Shown one piece after another: positions 1 through 8,008 of a DNA stretch of 38,929 bases (its first letter is position 1; each line of letters begins with the position of its first letter). The stretch is from Longimicrobiaceae bacterium (GTDB lineage Bacteria; Gemmatimonadota; Gemmatimonadetes; Longimicrobiales; Longimicrobiaceae). The notes under the pieces were generated by a model. It saw only the letters and a program-made list of their open reading frames with translations, ran no database searches and was not told the DNA's origin. The position numbers were made by a program, and so were the translations under genes. Where the stretch lies: positions 1 through 38,929 of the forward strand of contig JASLAX010000009.1 of the NCBI GenBank assembly GCA_030146875.1, given 5' to 3'.

Positions 1-106
1 GAGGCGCGGCGCGGTGCGTCGAAACCGGCCCGCGGGGGGCGGGGGCGGAGCGGCGGGCCGGGCGCCGTCCCGCGTGCCGATGGCGCGGGAACGGGAGGGA
101 ACGACG

Positions 107-138
107 CGGCGCCGCGGGGCCGGAGACCCGCGGCGCCG
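107..138 (-). terminator. stem-loop downstream of the Ku-like gene
   Basis: The arms at 107-118 and 127-138 pair perfectly (12 bp) around an 8-nt loop. The structure lies about 40 bp past the stop codon of the minus-strand Ku-like gene. The minus-strand sequence beyond it is only moderately T-rich, so this is a plausible but not classical intrinsic terminator. Nothing else is recognisable in 1-175. Confidence 0.4.
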
Positions 139-175
139 TCCGTCCGCCGTTGCCTGCGGCGACGCGGATGCCGCT

Positions 176-1144
176 TCAGCCCCTCCCGCGGCGGCGCGCG
201 CCGCGCCGGGGTGCGTCATCGTCCTCGTCCAGCCGGTCGCGCAGGCGGGCCAGCAGGGTGAGCGCCTCGCCCACGCCGTCCCTCCGCCCTTCGCAGCCGC
301 GGCCGGCGGCGAGGTGCGCGTCCCCGCCGGAGGCGGTGGCGTCGAAGCCGGTGCGGAGGGCCTGGATGGCCTCGCGGGCCAGGCGCACGTCGCGCTTCCG
401 CGCCTCCGCTGCCTCCGGCAGCGGCAGCTCCGCGGCGCTCGCCACCCCGGACGCGCGGCGCAGCACCTCCACCAGCAGCGCGCCTCCCACCGGCACCACC
501 AGCGCCAGGCGGGTGCGGCCGCGCAGGGGCAGCCGGGCGACGGCGGCCGTGCCCGAGCGGCGCAGCGCCTCGCGCAGCGTGGCGTACCCCCGCCGCGCGC
601 CCGGGCGGGGCACCAGGACCCAGGGGCGCTCCAGCAGGCGCGGGTCCACCTCGTCCGCGTCGGTGAAGGCGAGCACCTCCACCACGTTCGCGGGGTCGGC
701 GGGCATCTCGTCCCCCGCGGCGGCCACGAGCCCCGCCTCGCGCAGGAGGTCCAGCAGGGCGCGCTCGTCGCCGCGCCGGCCCGCGCCGCCGGGAGAGCGC
801 AGCTCCACGGCCACGGAGAGCGGGCCCACGGCCAGGCGTCCGTACCACGCGTCCCGGGCCGGGCCGCGCCTGCGCTCGCCCCGCCGCCGTTCGTGCAGGG
901 GGATCGTCTCCGCCGCGGTGCCGAACGCCTCCAGCGGCAGCGCGGAGGTGAGCGGCGGCTCGTCCTCCTCGCCGATCGTGACCGGGGAGATGCGGGGCAC
1001 CGCCTGCCGGCGCGCCGGGGCGGACCACGCGGCGGGGGGGATGCGGCTCGGGAACGCGTCCGCGGGGGAGTGGGGGGTGGGGACGGCGCGGAGCGGGTCG
1101 GGGGACGGGAGGAGCGCCAGCGGGAGGGCGTCTGCGTGGCTCAT
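176..1144 (-). CDS. Ku-like DNA end-binding protein, shortened core
   Basis: The protein has 322 residues from an ATG at 1144. Residues 99-116 (AWYGRLAVGPLSVAVELR) match the first strand of bacterial Ku (W-x-G-x-I-x-F-G-L-V-x-V-P-V-K). Residues 154-245 match the later Ku core: a VVEVLAF strand, the EVDP turn, VLVP, the YATLREAL helix, R-x-R-LAL and VEVLR. Bacterial Ku is a homodimeric ring that binds double-strand ends and recruits LigD for end joining. Two oddities stand out. There is a proline-rich N-terminal extension of about 98 residues. The stretch between the first strand and the VDP motif is about 45 residues, where canonical Ku has about 80, and it lacks the CxxC-containing part. No LigD lies nearby. 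The gene is divergent from the molybdenum-hydroxylase operon. The Ku relationship is clear from several motifs; whether it still forms a ring is unknown. A longer upstream reading frame exists, but it crosses the divergent promoter region and reads as low complexity. Confidence 0.75.
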   Translation of the reverse strand: MSHADALPLALLPSPDPLRAVPTPHSPADAFPSRIPPAAWSAPARRQAVPRISPVTIGEEDEPPLTSALPLEAFGTAAETIPLHERRRGERRRGPARDAWYGRLAVGPLSVAVELRSPGGAGRRGDERALLDLLREAGLVAAAGDEMPADPANVVEVLAFTDADEVDPRLLERPWVLVPRPGARRGYATLREALRRSGTAAVARLPLRGRTRLALVVPVGGALLVEVLRRASGVASAAELPLPEAAEARKRDVRLAREAIQALRTGFDATASGGDAHLAAGRGCEGRRDGVGEALTLLARLRDRLDEDDDAPRRGARRRGRG

Positions 1145-1461
1145 CGGAGTCCGGATCGGTTCGACGTGGGAGCGGGTTCGCGGCGGGGCCGCGGGTCGCG
1201 CTCCGGGGGGAGGCGGCCGGGTCGGGCCGGCGGCGCCCGCGCCGGGCGGTGCTCGCCGGCGAGGCGCGTCGCTCCCGCCGTGCCCTCCGTCCGTTCCGTC
1301 TCTCGGGTCCCGGACCGGCTGGGGAGGGGCGCGCCGGGCACCTGGAGGGCGGGCGGCGCGGGCGGGGGGCCGCGGGGAGGGGGGGCGAAGCGTCTCGAAG
1401 GTGTAACGGGCCCGCGGCACCTCGGTTGCGGCAGGCGCGCAAGCGCCCGCCGGGCGCCGCG

Positions 1462-1490
1462 TTGACACCCCCCCGCGCGCCGGGTAGCAT
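1462..1490 (+). promoter_or_regulatory. sigma70-type promoter of the Mo-hydroxylase operon
   Basis: The -35 is TTGACA (1462-1467), the spacer is 17 bp, and the -10 is TAGCAT (1485-1490). The predicted transcript start near 1497 leaves a leader of about 70 nt before the ATG at 1567. This is one of three TTGACA promoters seen in the window. Confidence 0.7.
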
Positions 1491-1566
1491 TCACGGACAA
1501 CGATTTCCGGCGACGCGCGCCGGCCTCCGACCGGGGGCCGCGCCGACCCGCCCCGGGCGAACCGGC

Positions 1567-2109
1567 ATGAAGGAGCTCCTCACCCTCCGCGTCAACGGCG
1601 ACCCCCACGAGGTGGCCGTCCCCACGCACTGGACGCTGCTGGAGACGCTGCGCTACGGGCTGGGCCTGACGGGCTCCAAGCAGGGGTGCGACAAGGGCGA
1701 CTGCGGCGCGTGCACCGTGTGGCTGGACGGCGTGCCCACCCTGTCGTGCATCACCCCCGCGCAGGAGTCGGCGGGGCGCGACGTGCGCACGGTGGAGGGG
1801 CTGGCGGGCCTGCGCACCCCCCCCGGCGTGCCGCACCCGCTGCAGGACGCCTTCGACGTGTGCGGCGCCGCGCAGTGCGGCTTCTGCACCCCGGGAATCC
1901 TGATGAGCGCCGCCGCCCTGCTCGAGGAGAACCCCGCCCCCACCCGCGACGACGTGCGCGAGGCCCTCTCCGGAAACCTCTGCCGCTGCACCGGCTACAC
2001 CAAGATCCTAGACGCGGTGGAGCTGGCTGCCGAGACGTTGCGGGGGGCCGGCGAGGCAAGGACAGACGGGGTGGCGGCCGAGCGCGTGGCCGGGACCGGA
2101 GGGGCGTGA
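1567..2109 (+). CDS. 2Fe-2S subunit of a molybdenum hydroxylase
   Basis: This is the small iron-sulfur subunit (180 aa) of the xanthine dehydrogenase / aldehyde oxidase / 4-hydroxybenzoyl-CoA reductase family. It passes electrons from the molybdenum centre. Residues 1-75 form the plant-ferredoxin-like domain with C41, C46, C49 and C61. Residues 80-160 form the [2Fe-2S]-binding helical domain with C104, C107, C139 and C141 (the QCGFCTPG and CRCTG signatures). The length is normal for the family. The stop is TGATG, so an ATG overlaps it, but the matching large subunit begins 677 bp later. The intervening DNA carries a DUF559 gene and an inverted repeat, an arrangement that suggests insertion into a formerly coupled operon. 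No FAD-binding medium subunit is present. Confidence 0.92.
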   Translation: MKELLTLRVNGDPHEVAVPTHWTLLETLRYGLGLTGSKQGCDKGDCGACTVWLDGVPTLSCITPAQESAGRDVRTVEGLAGLRTPPGVPHPLQDAFDVCGAAQCGFCTPGILMSAAALLEENPAPTRDDVREALSGNLCRCTGYTKILDAVELAAETLRGAGEARTDGVAAERVAGTGGA

Positions 2110-2233
2110 TGGCGGTGGCGGGATCGGCCGGCGCGGCGGTACCCCCCTCCCCGGGCGCAGGCTCGGGCTCGGAGGGTCGGACGGGGGAGGCCGTTCTGTG
2201 CGGCGAGCGAGAATCGGCGTGGGCGGCAACGGC

Positions 2234-2278
2234 ACCCCTCACCCCCGGCCCCTCTCCCACAAGGGGAGAGGGGTGCCC
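2234..2278 (+). repeat. left arm of a perfect 45-bp inverted repeat
   Basis: This segment is the exact reverse complement of 2667-2711 (45 of 45 bases). Within each arm the GGCCCCTCTCCC and GGGGAGAGGGG parts also pair, so each arm can fold alone, as REP-like elements do. The arm lies between the small-subunit gene and the DUF559 domain. Confidence 0.9.
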
Positions 2279-2297
2279 AACCACTAGTGGTGTAGAG

Positions 2298-2789
2298 GTG
2301 CAGCGTTGGAACGTTCCTGCGGCGTTGCGTGCGCGGATGGAGGAGGTCGCGCGCGGGTTCCGGAAGGAGCCCACGCGCGGCGAGGAGGTGCTGTGGACAA
2401 TCGTCCGCGGTCGAGCCCTGGACGGTCGCAAGTTCCGGCGTCAACAGCCGATAGGTCCTTTCGTGGTGGACTTCTTCTGCGCGGCCGAAAGGCTCGTCGT
2501 CGAGGTGGATGGTGGGGTGCACGAGTCGCAGGTTCAGCGTGACCGTGATCGGCAGGAGTGCCTGGAGGTCCTGGGCCTGCGCTTTCTCCGCATCAGTGCC
2601 TGGAAACTCGAGCGGAACCCCACCGCCGTCCGTTCGCAGATCCTGGCAGCCTTTCGCGAGGGGGTAGGGCACCCCTCTCCCCTTGTGGGAGAGGGGCCGG
2701 GGGTGAGGGGTCCTGCCGCGGCGCGTCTGGAGCCCGACCACGATCCCCCGTCCCGTCCGTCCGCAGTCCCGCAGGAGACGCACGCATGA
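2298..2789 (+). CDS. DUF559 (Vsr-like) endonuclease
   Basis: The frame is a member of the DUF559 family, whose fold is that of very-short-patch-repair and PD-(D/E)XK nucleases. Recognisable blocks are FRKEPTRGEEVLW, the GRKFRRQQPIGPFVVDFFC core, LVVEVDGGVHESQ with the acidic/His residues of the active site, and the LGLRFLRIS strand. A GTG at 2298 begins just before the usual family start (RWNVPAALRARM). An ATG at 2337 or the ATG at 2109 that overlaps the previous stop are alternatives. The domain ends near 2650. The rest of the frame translates the right inverted-repeat arm and ends at a TGA that overlaps the ATG of the Mo subunit. It may therefore keep the two subunit genes translationally coupled. 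Its substrate is unknown. Confidence 0.75.
   Translation: MQRWNVPAALRARMEEVARGFRKEPTRGEEVLWTIVRGRALDGRKFRRQQPIGPFVVDFFCAAERLVVEVDGGVHESQVQRDRDRQECLEVLGLRFLRISAWKLERNPTAVRSQILAAFREGVGHPSPLVGEGPGVRGPAAARLEPDHDPPSRPSAVPQETHA
2667..2711 (-). repeat. right arm of the 45-bp inverted repeat
   Basis: This is the exact reverse complement of 2234-2278. It lies inside the 3' end of the DUF559 reading frame and about 75 bp before the start of the molybdenum subunit. Confidence 0.9.
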
Positions 2790-5335
2790 GCAACGACCCC
2801 CGCGACCAGGTCCCCCGGCCCGGCGACCCGCTGGACCCTCCGGACGTCGAGATGGAGAGCGCCCGCGGCGGCGTCCGGGCGGACGAGCCCGAGGTGGCGG
2901 AGCGGGGGACGCCGGTGGTGGACCACGCCCCCTCGCACGCGGGGGAGCGGGTGCCCGTGCACGGCGACCGCGAGGAGAAGGCGCGGCCCCTCAACGTCCT
3001 CGGGACCCGCCAGCGGAAGACCGACGGCCTGGAGAAGTCCACCGGCCGCGCCCGCTACGCCGACGACCTGGTCTTCCCGGGGATGCTGCACGGCAAGATC
3101 CTGCGGTCGCCGCACCCGCACGCGCGCATCCTCTCCATCGACACGTCCGAGGCCCTCGCCCTCCCCGGCGTGCGCGCCGTGGTCACGGGCGACGAGATGC
3201 CCATCCCCTTCGGCATCATCGTCTGGACCCCCGACGAGCACGCGCTGGCCACGGAGAAGGTGCGCTACATCGGCGACGCGGTGGCGGCCGTGGCCGCGGT
3301 CGACGAGGACACGGCGAACCGCGCGCTGGAGCTGATCCGGGTGGAGTACGAGGTGCTGGAGGCCCTGCTCGACCCGTTCGAGTCGCTGCGCCGCACCGAC
3401 GTGCAGATCCACGAGGCGAAGAAGGCCGGCCACAACGGCAACATCTCCAAGATCGTCAAGCTGGACTTCGGCGAGGTGGAGCAGGGGCTGCGGGAGTCGG
3501 ACGTGGTGGTGGAAGGCGAGTACTTCTTCGAAGGGACCACGCACACCCCCATCGAGCCCCACTGCGCGGTGGGCCAGTGGGAGGAGGGCGGCGCACCCGG
3601 CGGGCGCCTCACCGTCTGGTCGTCCACCCAGGTGCCGCACTACCTGCATCGCGAGCTGGCGCGCGTGCTGGAGCTGGACCCGGCCAAGGTGCGCGTGGTG
3701 CAGCCGCACGTGGGCGGCGGCTTCGGGGGGAAGAGCGAGCCGTTCGACCTGGAGTTCTGCGTGGCCAGGCTGGCCATGAAGACCGGCCGCCCCGTGAAGA
3801 TCCTCTACACCCGCGAGGAGGTCTTCTACGCCCACCGCGGACGCCACCCCTTCCACATGAAGTACCGGGTGGGCGCCACGGCGGACGGGAAGCTGAAGGC
3901 GGTGGACGCGAAGACGCTGCTGGACGGCGGCGCGTACTCGTCGTTCGGGCTGGTCACCACGTACTACAGCGGCCAGCTCCTGGCGGCGCCGTACGAGATC
4001 CCCGCGTACCGGTTCGACTCCACGCGCGTCTTCACCAACAAGCCGGCGTGCGGCCCCAAGCGCGGGCACGGCAGCGTGCAGCCCCGCTTCGCGTTCGAGG
4101 TCACGCTGGACAAGCTGGCCGAGCGGGTGGGCATCGACCCCATCGAGCTGCGGCGCCGCAACTTCATGGGCTCGTTCCGGCGCACGGTGAACGAGCTGCG
4201 GGTGACCTCCAACGGCTTCATGGAGTGCCTGGAGGCGGTGGAGCGGGCCAGCGGGTGGAGGGAGCGGCGCGGCAACCTGGGGTACGGCCGCGGCCTGGGC
4301 GTGGCGGGGTCCTGCTACATCTCGGGGACCAACTACCCCATCTACCCCAACCAGATGCCGCAGTCCGCCGTGCAGCTCCAGGTGGACCGCTCCGGCCGCG
4401 TCGCCGTCTTCTCCGGCGCGTCGGACATCGGGCAGGGGTCCACCTCGCTCGTGGCGTACATCGTCTGCGAGGAGCTGGGGGTGTCGCTGGACTACGTGCG
4501 CGTGCTGCCCTCGGACACCGACTTCACGCCGGTGGACCTGGGCGCCTACTCGTCGCGCGTCACCTTCATGCTGGGCAACGCCTGCGTGGACGCCGCCCGC
4601 AGGATGAAGGCGCTGGTGCAGGACGCCGTGGGCGCCGCGTGGGAGATCCCGCCGAAGCGCGTGCTGCTGGCCGGCGGCAGGGCGATGGACGCGGCGGACA
4701 CCGGTCGCAACATGTCCATCGTGGAGGCCTTCAACCTGGCCGAGGCGAAGCACGGCACGCTGGGCACGGTGGGCTCGTACAACACGCCGCGCGACGTGCA
4801 CGGCGAGTACCGCGGGGGCACCATCGGCGCGTCGCCCGCGTACTCGTTCACCGCGCACGTTGCCGAGGTGGAGGTGGACGCGGAGACGGGGTTCGTGGAC
4901 GTGAAGTCGATCTGGGTGGCGCACGACTGCGGCCGGGCGCTCAACCCCGCCATCGTGGAGGGGCAGATGGAGGGCTCGGCCTACATGGGCTTCGCCGAGG
5001 CGCTGATGGAGGAGCACGTGTTCAAGGACGCCGACCACGGGCGCGCCGGGCTGCACAACGCCCCGTCGCTGCTGGACTACCGCATCCCCACCTCGCTGGA
5101 TACGCCCGAGCTGCACTCGCTGATCGTGGAGTCCATCGACCCCGAGGGCCCGTACGGCGCCAAGGAGGCCGGCGAGGGCCCGCTGCACCCCTCCATCCCC
5201 GCCATCGCCAACGCCATCTACGACGCGGTGGGGGTGCGGATGGACTCGCTTCCCTTCTCGCCGCCGCGCGTGTGGCGCGCGCTGCAGCAGAAGGCGGCGG
5301 CGGATGCGGGTGGGGAGCGCGCGGCGGCGGACTGA
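2786..5335 (+). CDS. molybdenum-hydroxylase large subunit, 4-hydroxybenzoyl-CoA reductase-like
   Basis: This 849-residue subunit binds the molybdopterin cofactor and holds the active site. After a divergent, acidic N-terminal stretch of about 75 residues, the aldehyde oxidase/xanthine dehydrogenase a/b-hammerhead domain begins at GLEKSTGRARYADDL. Cofactor-binding motifs are VGGGFGGK (309-316) and GASDIGQGS (544-552, with the Q loop). The catalytic glutamate is E797 in GAKEAGEGP. Motifs such as LHGKILRSPHPHARI, TPIEPHCAV and DPEGPYGAKEAGEGPLHPSI are closest, from memory, to the alpha subunit of 4-hydroxybenzoyl-CoA reductase, but substrate cannot be fixed from sequence alone. The ATG overlaps the DUF559 stop (ATGA). 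The FAD/4Fe-4S subunit that the benzoyl-CoA enzyme needs is not in this operon. Confidence 0.9.
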   Translation: MSNDPRDQVPRPGDPLDPPDVEMESARGGVRADEPEVAERGTPVVDHAPSHAGERVPVHGDREEKARPLNVLGTRQRKTDGLEKSTGRARYADDLVFPGMLHGKILRSPHPHARILSIDTSEALALPGVRAVVTGDEMPIPFGIIVWTPDEHALATEKVRYIGDAVAAVAAVDEDTANRALELIRVEYEVLEALLDPFESLRRTDVQIHEAKKAGHNGNISKIVKLDFGEVEQGLRESDVVVEGEYFFEGTTHTPIEPHCAVGQWEEGGAPGGRLTVWSSTQVPHYLHRELARVLELDPAKVRVVQPHVGGGFGGKSEPFDLEFCVARLAMKTGRPVKILYTREEVFYAHRGRHPFHMKYRVGATADGKLKAVDAKTLLDGGAYSSFGLVTTYYSGQLLAAPYEIPAYRFDSTRVFTNKPACGPKRGHGSVQPRFAFEVTLDKLAERVGIDPIELRRRNFMGSFRRTVNELRVTSNGFMECLEAVERASGWRERRGNLGYGRGLGVAGSCYISGTNYPIYPNQMPQSAVQLQVDRSGRVAVFSGASDIGQGSTSLVAYIVCEELGVSLDYVRVLPSDTDFTPVDLGAYSSRVTFMLGNACVDAARRMKALVQDAVGAAWEIPPKRVLLAGGRAMDAADTGRNMSIVEAFNLAEAKHGTLGTVGSYNTPRDVHGEYRGGTIGASPAYSFTAHVAEVEVDAETGFVDVKSIWVAHDCGRALNPAIVEGQMEGSAYMGFAEALMEEHVFKDADHGRAGLHNAPSLLDYRIPTSLDTPELHSLIVESIDPEGPYGAKEAGEGPLHPSIPAIANAIYDAVGVRMDSLPFSPPRVWRALQQKAAADAGGERAAAD

Positions 5336-5407
5336 ACGACGCGGAGAGCGATGGCGGAATCGGCCCGCCGGGGTGGACGATCCCGCCCGGCGGGCCGATC
5401 TTTCTGG

Positions 5408-6061
5408 ATGCGCCGCCTTCCGCTCTTCCCCCTTCCCGTGGTGCTCCTGCCGGGCGCCCTGATGCCGCTGCACGTCTTCGAGCCGCGCTACCGGCAGATG
5501 ATGGCGCACTGCCTGGAGGGGGACCGCCGCTTCGGGGTCATCTACCACGACCCCGACCGCCACGGGCCCTACGGCATGGAGCCCGGCGGGGTGGGATGCG
5601 TGGCGGAGATCCTGCGCTTCCAGCCGCTCCCCGACGGCCGCTCCCTGGTGGTCAGCCGCGGGCTGGAGCGCTTCCGGGTGGAGGACGGGATCGAGTCCGA
5701 TGCGATGTACTACGAGGCGCTGGTGGAGGGGTACCAGGACCGCGGCGGGGAGCAGGCCGGGATGGCGGCGCGGCGGAGGAGGACCATCGACCTGTACCAC
5801 CGCGTGCTGGACGAGGTCATCGAGCTTCCGAGGCCCTTCCCGGAGATCGACGAGGCGGCCGAGGCCGCGTTCCCGCTCGCGCAGACCATCCGCATCGACC
5901 CCACCTGGCAGCAGGAGCTGCTGATGCAGCGCACCGAGCGCGACCGGCTGGAGCTGGTGGACGGGCTGCTGAACGCCGTGCTGCGCGCCGGCCGCGCGGG
6001 GGCGGACGGCCAGATCGAGCTCGGGCCGCTGGACGCTGGCCCGGAAGGCCCCCTCGGCTGA
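5408..6061 (+). CDS. LON peptidase substrate-binding domain protein
   Basis: This 217-residue protein begins with MRRLPLFPLPVVLLPGALMP, the standard opening of the free-standing LON N-terminal (PUA-like) domain. HVFEPRYRQMM and FGVIYHD follow. There is no AAA+ or protease part, so it is not the Lon protease. Such proteins are thought to bind peptides or proteins, but their role is poorly defined. An in-frame ATG at 5351 would add 19 residues of low-complexity sequence; the ATG at 5408 fits the family. The gene starts 72 bp after the Mo subunit and could share its transcript. Confidence 0.85.
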   Translation: MRRLPLFPLPVVLLPGALMPLHVFEPRYRQMMAHCLEGDRRFGVIYHDPDRHGPYGMEPGGVGCVAEILRFQPLPDGRSLVVSRGLERFRVEDGIESDAMYYEALVEGYQDRGGEQAGMAARRRRTIDLYHRVLDEVIELPRPFPEIDEAAEAAFPLAQTIRIDPTWQQELLMQRTERDRLELVDGLLNAVLRAGRAGADGQIELGPLDAGPEGPLG

Positions 6062-6135
6062 CGCCGGCGGCTGGCCCCATCCCCCTCCGCCCGATACGTT
6101 TCCCCGCTCGGGCCGCTCCCCTCACAGGCGCCGCC

Positions 6136-7041
6136 ATGTCCCTGTCCCGACGCGACTTCCTGCGCACCGCGGCGCTCTCCGCCGCCGCCCTGGCCGGCGC
6201 ACGCCCCCTGGCAGCGATGGCGGAGGACCCCGCCGACGAGCGGCGCCTGCGCGAGTGGGTGCGCGTCCTTCGCCGCGAGGGGCTGGTGCGCTGGGGCGCG
6301 CCGCTCGGCCGCGCCGTCGCGCGCGTCGGCGAGCTCTCGCTGGGCTCGCCATACGCGGCGGGGACGCTGGACGCCTACCTCTCCGCGCGGGGAGCCGACC
6401 CGCGCCGGGAGCCGCTGGTGCTGACGCTCTCGAGGTTCGACTGCGTGACGCTGGTGGAGTCGTGCATCGCCGTGGCGCGCGTCGCCGCGTCCGGCGGGGA
6501 GCCGACCTGGGCGGCGTTCGGGCGCGAGGTCGCGCGGATGCGCTACCGGGGCGGGGTGCGCGACGGGTACATCTCCCGTCTGCACTACTTCAGCGAATGG
6601 ATCGCGGACGGGCACCGGCGCGGCCTGGTCCGCGACCTGGGCCGGGACCTGGCCGCGGGAGAGGACCGGCGGCCGCTGCGGTTCATGACCGAGCACCGCG
6701 GCTCCTACGCGGCGCTGAAGGACGACGCCACCTTCCGCGTGATCGGCGACATCGAGCAGCGCCTGGACACGATCCCGCGCCGGCTGGTGCCGGAGGAGCG
6801 CATCGCCTCCGTCACGCCCGGGCTGCGGACGGGCGACGTGCTCGCCTTCGCGACGTCGCTCGCGGGGCTGGACGCCACGCACACGGGCTTCGCCTACCGC
6901 GCCAAGGACGGGGTGATGCGCGTCCTGCACGCCCCGCTCTCCGGCGGCGTGGTTGAGGTGTCCCGCGGCACCGTCGCCGAGTACGTGCAGGGGCTGCGCA
7001 CGGGGACGGGGATTCTTGCCGCGCGTCCGCTGCCGGAGTAG
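6136..7041 (+). CDS. Tat-exported DUF1460 (amidase/NlpC-like) protein
   Basis: The N-terminus SRRDFLRTAALSAAALAGA is a twin-arginine signal, so the protein should be exported folded. The body matches DUF1460, a papain-like fold related to N-acetylmuramoyl-L-alanine amidases and NlpC/P60 hydrolases. The YAAGTLD and LSRFDCVTLVES motifs supply the likely nucleophile C103. The THTGFAYR motif supplies the histidine. A role in cell-wall or muropeptide cleavage in the periplasm is inferred from the family. The length (301 aa) is normal. It is followed 3 bp later by marC, so the two are probably one transcript. Confidence 0.85.
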   Translation: MSLSRRDFLRTAALSAAALAGARPLAAMAEDPADERRLREWVRVLRREGLVRWGAPLGRAVARVGELSLGSPYAAGTLDAYLSARGADPRREPLVLTLSRFDCVTLVESCIAVARVAASGGEPTWAAFGREVARMRYRGGVRDGYISRLHYFSEWIADGHRRGLVRDLGRDLAAGEDRRPLRFMTEHRGSYAALKDDATFRVIGDIEQRLDTIPRRLVPEERIASVTPGLRTGDVLAFATSLAGLDATHTGFAYRAKDGVMRVLHAPLSGGVVEVSRGTVAEYVQGLRTGTGILAARPLPE

Positions 7042-7044
7042 CCG

Positions 7045-7698
7045 GTGGACGACGACCTCACCAAGTTCGCGCTGCTCTGCTTCACGTCGCTGCTGGCGAT
7101 CATCAACCCGCTCAGCACGGCGCCCATGTACCTGGCGCTCACCGACGGCTACACGGGGGAGCACCGCCGGCGCACGCTGCGCAGCGGCATCTTCACCGGC
7201 TTCGCCGTGCTGGTGGTCTTCGCCTTCCTGGGTGGGGCGATCTTCCAGCTCTTCGGCATCACCATCCACGCGTTCCGCATCGCCGGCGGCATCATCTTCT
7301 TCGGGATCGGCATGGACATGCTCCAGGCCAAGGAGGCGCGCGGAAGGACCACCGAGGAGGAGACGCAGGAGGGCCGCTCCAAGGAGAACGTGGGCGTCAC
7401 CCCGCTCGGCATCCCCATGATCACGGGCCCGGGCGCGATCACCACCGTGATGGTGCTGATGACGCAGGCGAACAGCGCGGTGCGCGGGACGGTCGTGCTC
7501 GGCGCCGTGACGGCGGTGCTCGCCATCGCGTGGGTCGTGCTGTCGGTGGCGCCGCGGCTGGTGCGCTTCTTCGGCCGCACGGGGCTGAACGTGATGACGC
7601 GCATCATGGGGCTGCTGGTGACCGTGATCGCCGTGCAGTTCGTGGTCGACGGCGTGCGGCCGCTGCTGATCGAGGTGCTGAAGCAGGGAGGGCGGTAG
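7045..7698 (+). CDS. MarC family integral membrane protein
   Basis: This 217-residue protein has about six membrane segments. The MarC opening is clear: F-x-SLLAIINPLSTAPMYL near residues 13-30, with the NP motif. GIGMDMLQAKEAR and the later PLGIPMITGPGAITTVMVL segment are also typical. MarC proteins were once linked to multidrug resistance, but their transport substrate is unknown. Translation starts at GTG 7045, 3 bp after the DUF1460 stop. A hydrophilic, charged loop at residues 93-118 separates the two membrane halves. Confidence 0.9.
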   Translation: MDDDLTKFALLCFTSLLAIINPLSTAPMYLALTDGYTGEHRRRTLRSGIFTGFAVLVVFAFLGGAIFQLFGITIHAFRIAGGIIFFGIGMDMLQAKEARGRTTEEETQEGRSKENVGVTPLGIPMITGPGAITTVMVLMTQANSAVRGTVVLGAVTAVLAIAWVVLSVAPRLVRFFGRTGLNVMTRIMGLLVTVIAVQFVVDGVRPLLIEVLKQGGR

Positions 7699-7795
7699 CG
7701 TGCTCCCGCGGCTCGCCTCCGGCCGCCGAGGCGTCCGCTTGGATCATCCCGACGGCGTTGCCTTCGTGTCCGTGGCGTACGCCAGCACGCCACCG

Positions 7796-7980
7796 CCTCG
7801 CGGTGTCACGGTTCGTCGCCCCGATCTGGCTGTCGTCTCGGGCCGAGGCCACATCTTCCTCATCTCGTCGCCTGCGGCCGAGGAGTCCTCCGGCCGGCTC
7901 CGTCTCGTGCCCGAGAGACGAGGAAGAGGGGGGTGGGAAGTTCAGGGAGCTCGGGGAGCCGGAGTCCGCGAGCGCGGGGG
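7796..7980. repeat. dispersed intergenic repeat, copy 1
   Basis: Its left end (7796-7845) matches 10244-10293 at about 41 of 50 positions. Its right end (7959-7980) is identical over 22 bp to 10455-10476. The middle also shares a GTCGCCTGC...AGTCCTCC block. The order of modules is the same in both copies, while the filling differs. This repeat takes up most of the 310-bp gap after marC, and I see no gene there. Confidence 0.7.
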
Positions 7981-8008
7981 GAGGGGGGGCATGGTCTCCC
8001 TCGCCGGG

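Larger units (their letters stand above)
2234..2711. mobile_element. candidate REP-flanked DUF559 unit
   Basis: This 478-bp unit is bounded by a perfect 45-bp inverted repeat and contains almost only a DUF559 endonuclease domain. It lies between two genes that are normally adjacent. No target-site duplication is visible at the outer edges. The mobile interpretation is an inference from this layout; it resembles REP sequences mobilised with a REP-associated tyrosine transposase, but with a different nuclease. Confidence 0.4.

Noticed and set aside
14..1490. Several long open frames opposite and overlapping the Ku-like gene on both strands
   Set aside because: They are rich in Arg, Pro, Ala and Gly without any domain pattern, as expected for shadow frames in G+C-rich DNA. 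Only the minus-strand frame ending at 176 shows a conserved family.
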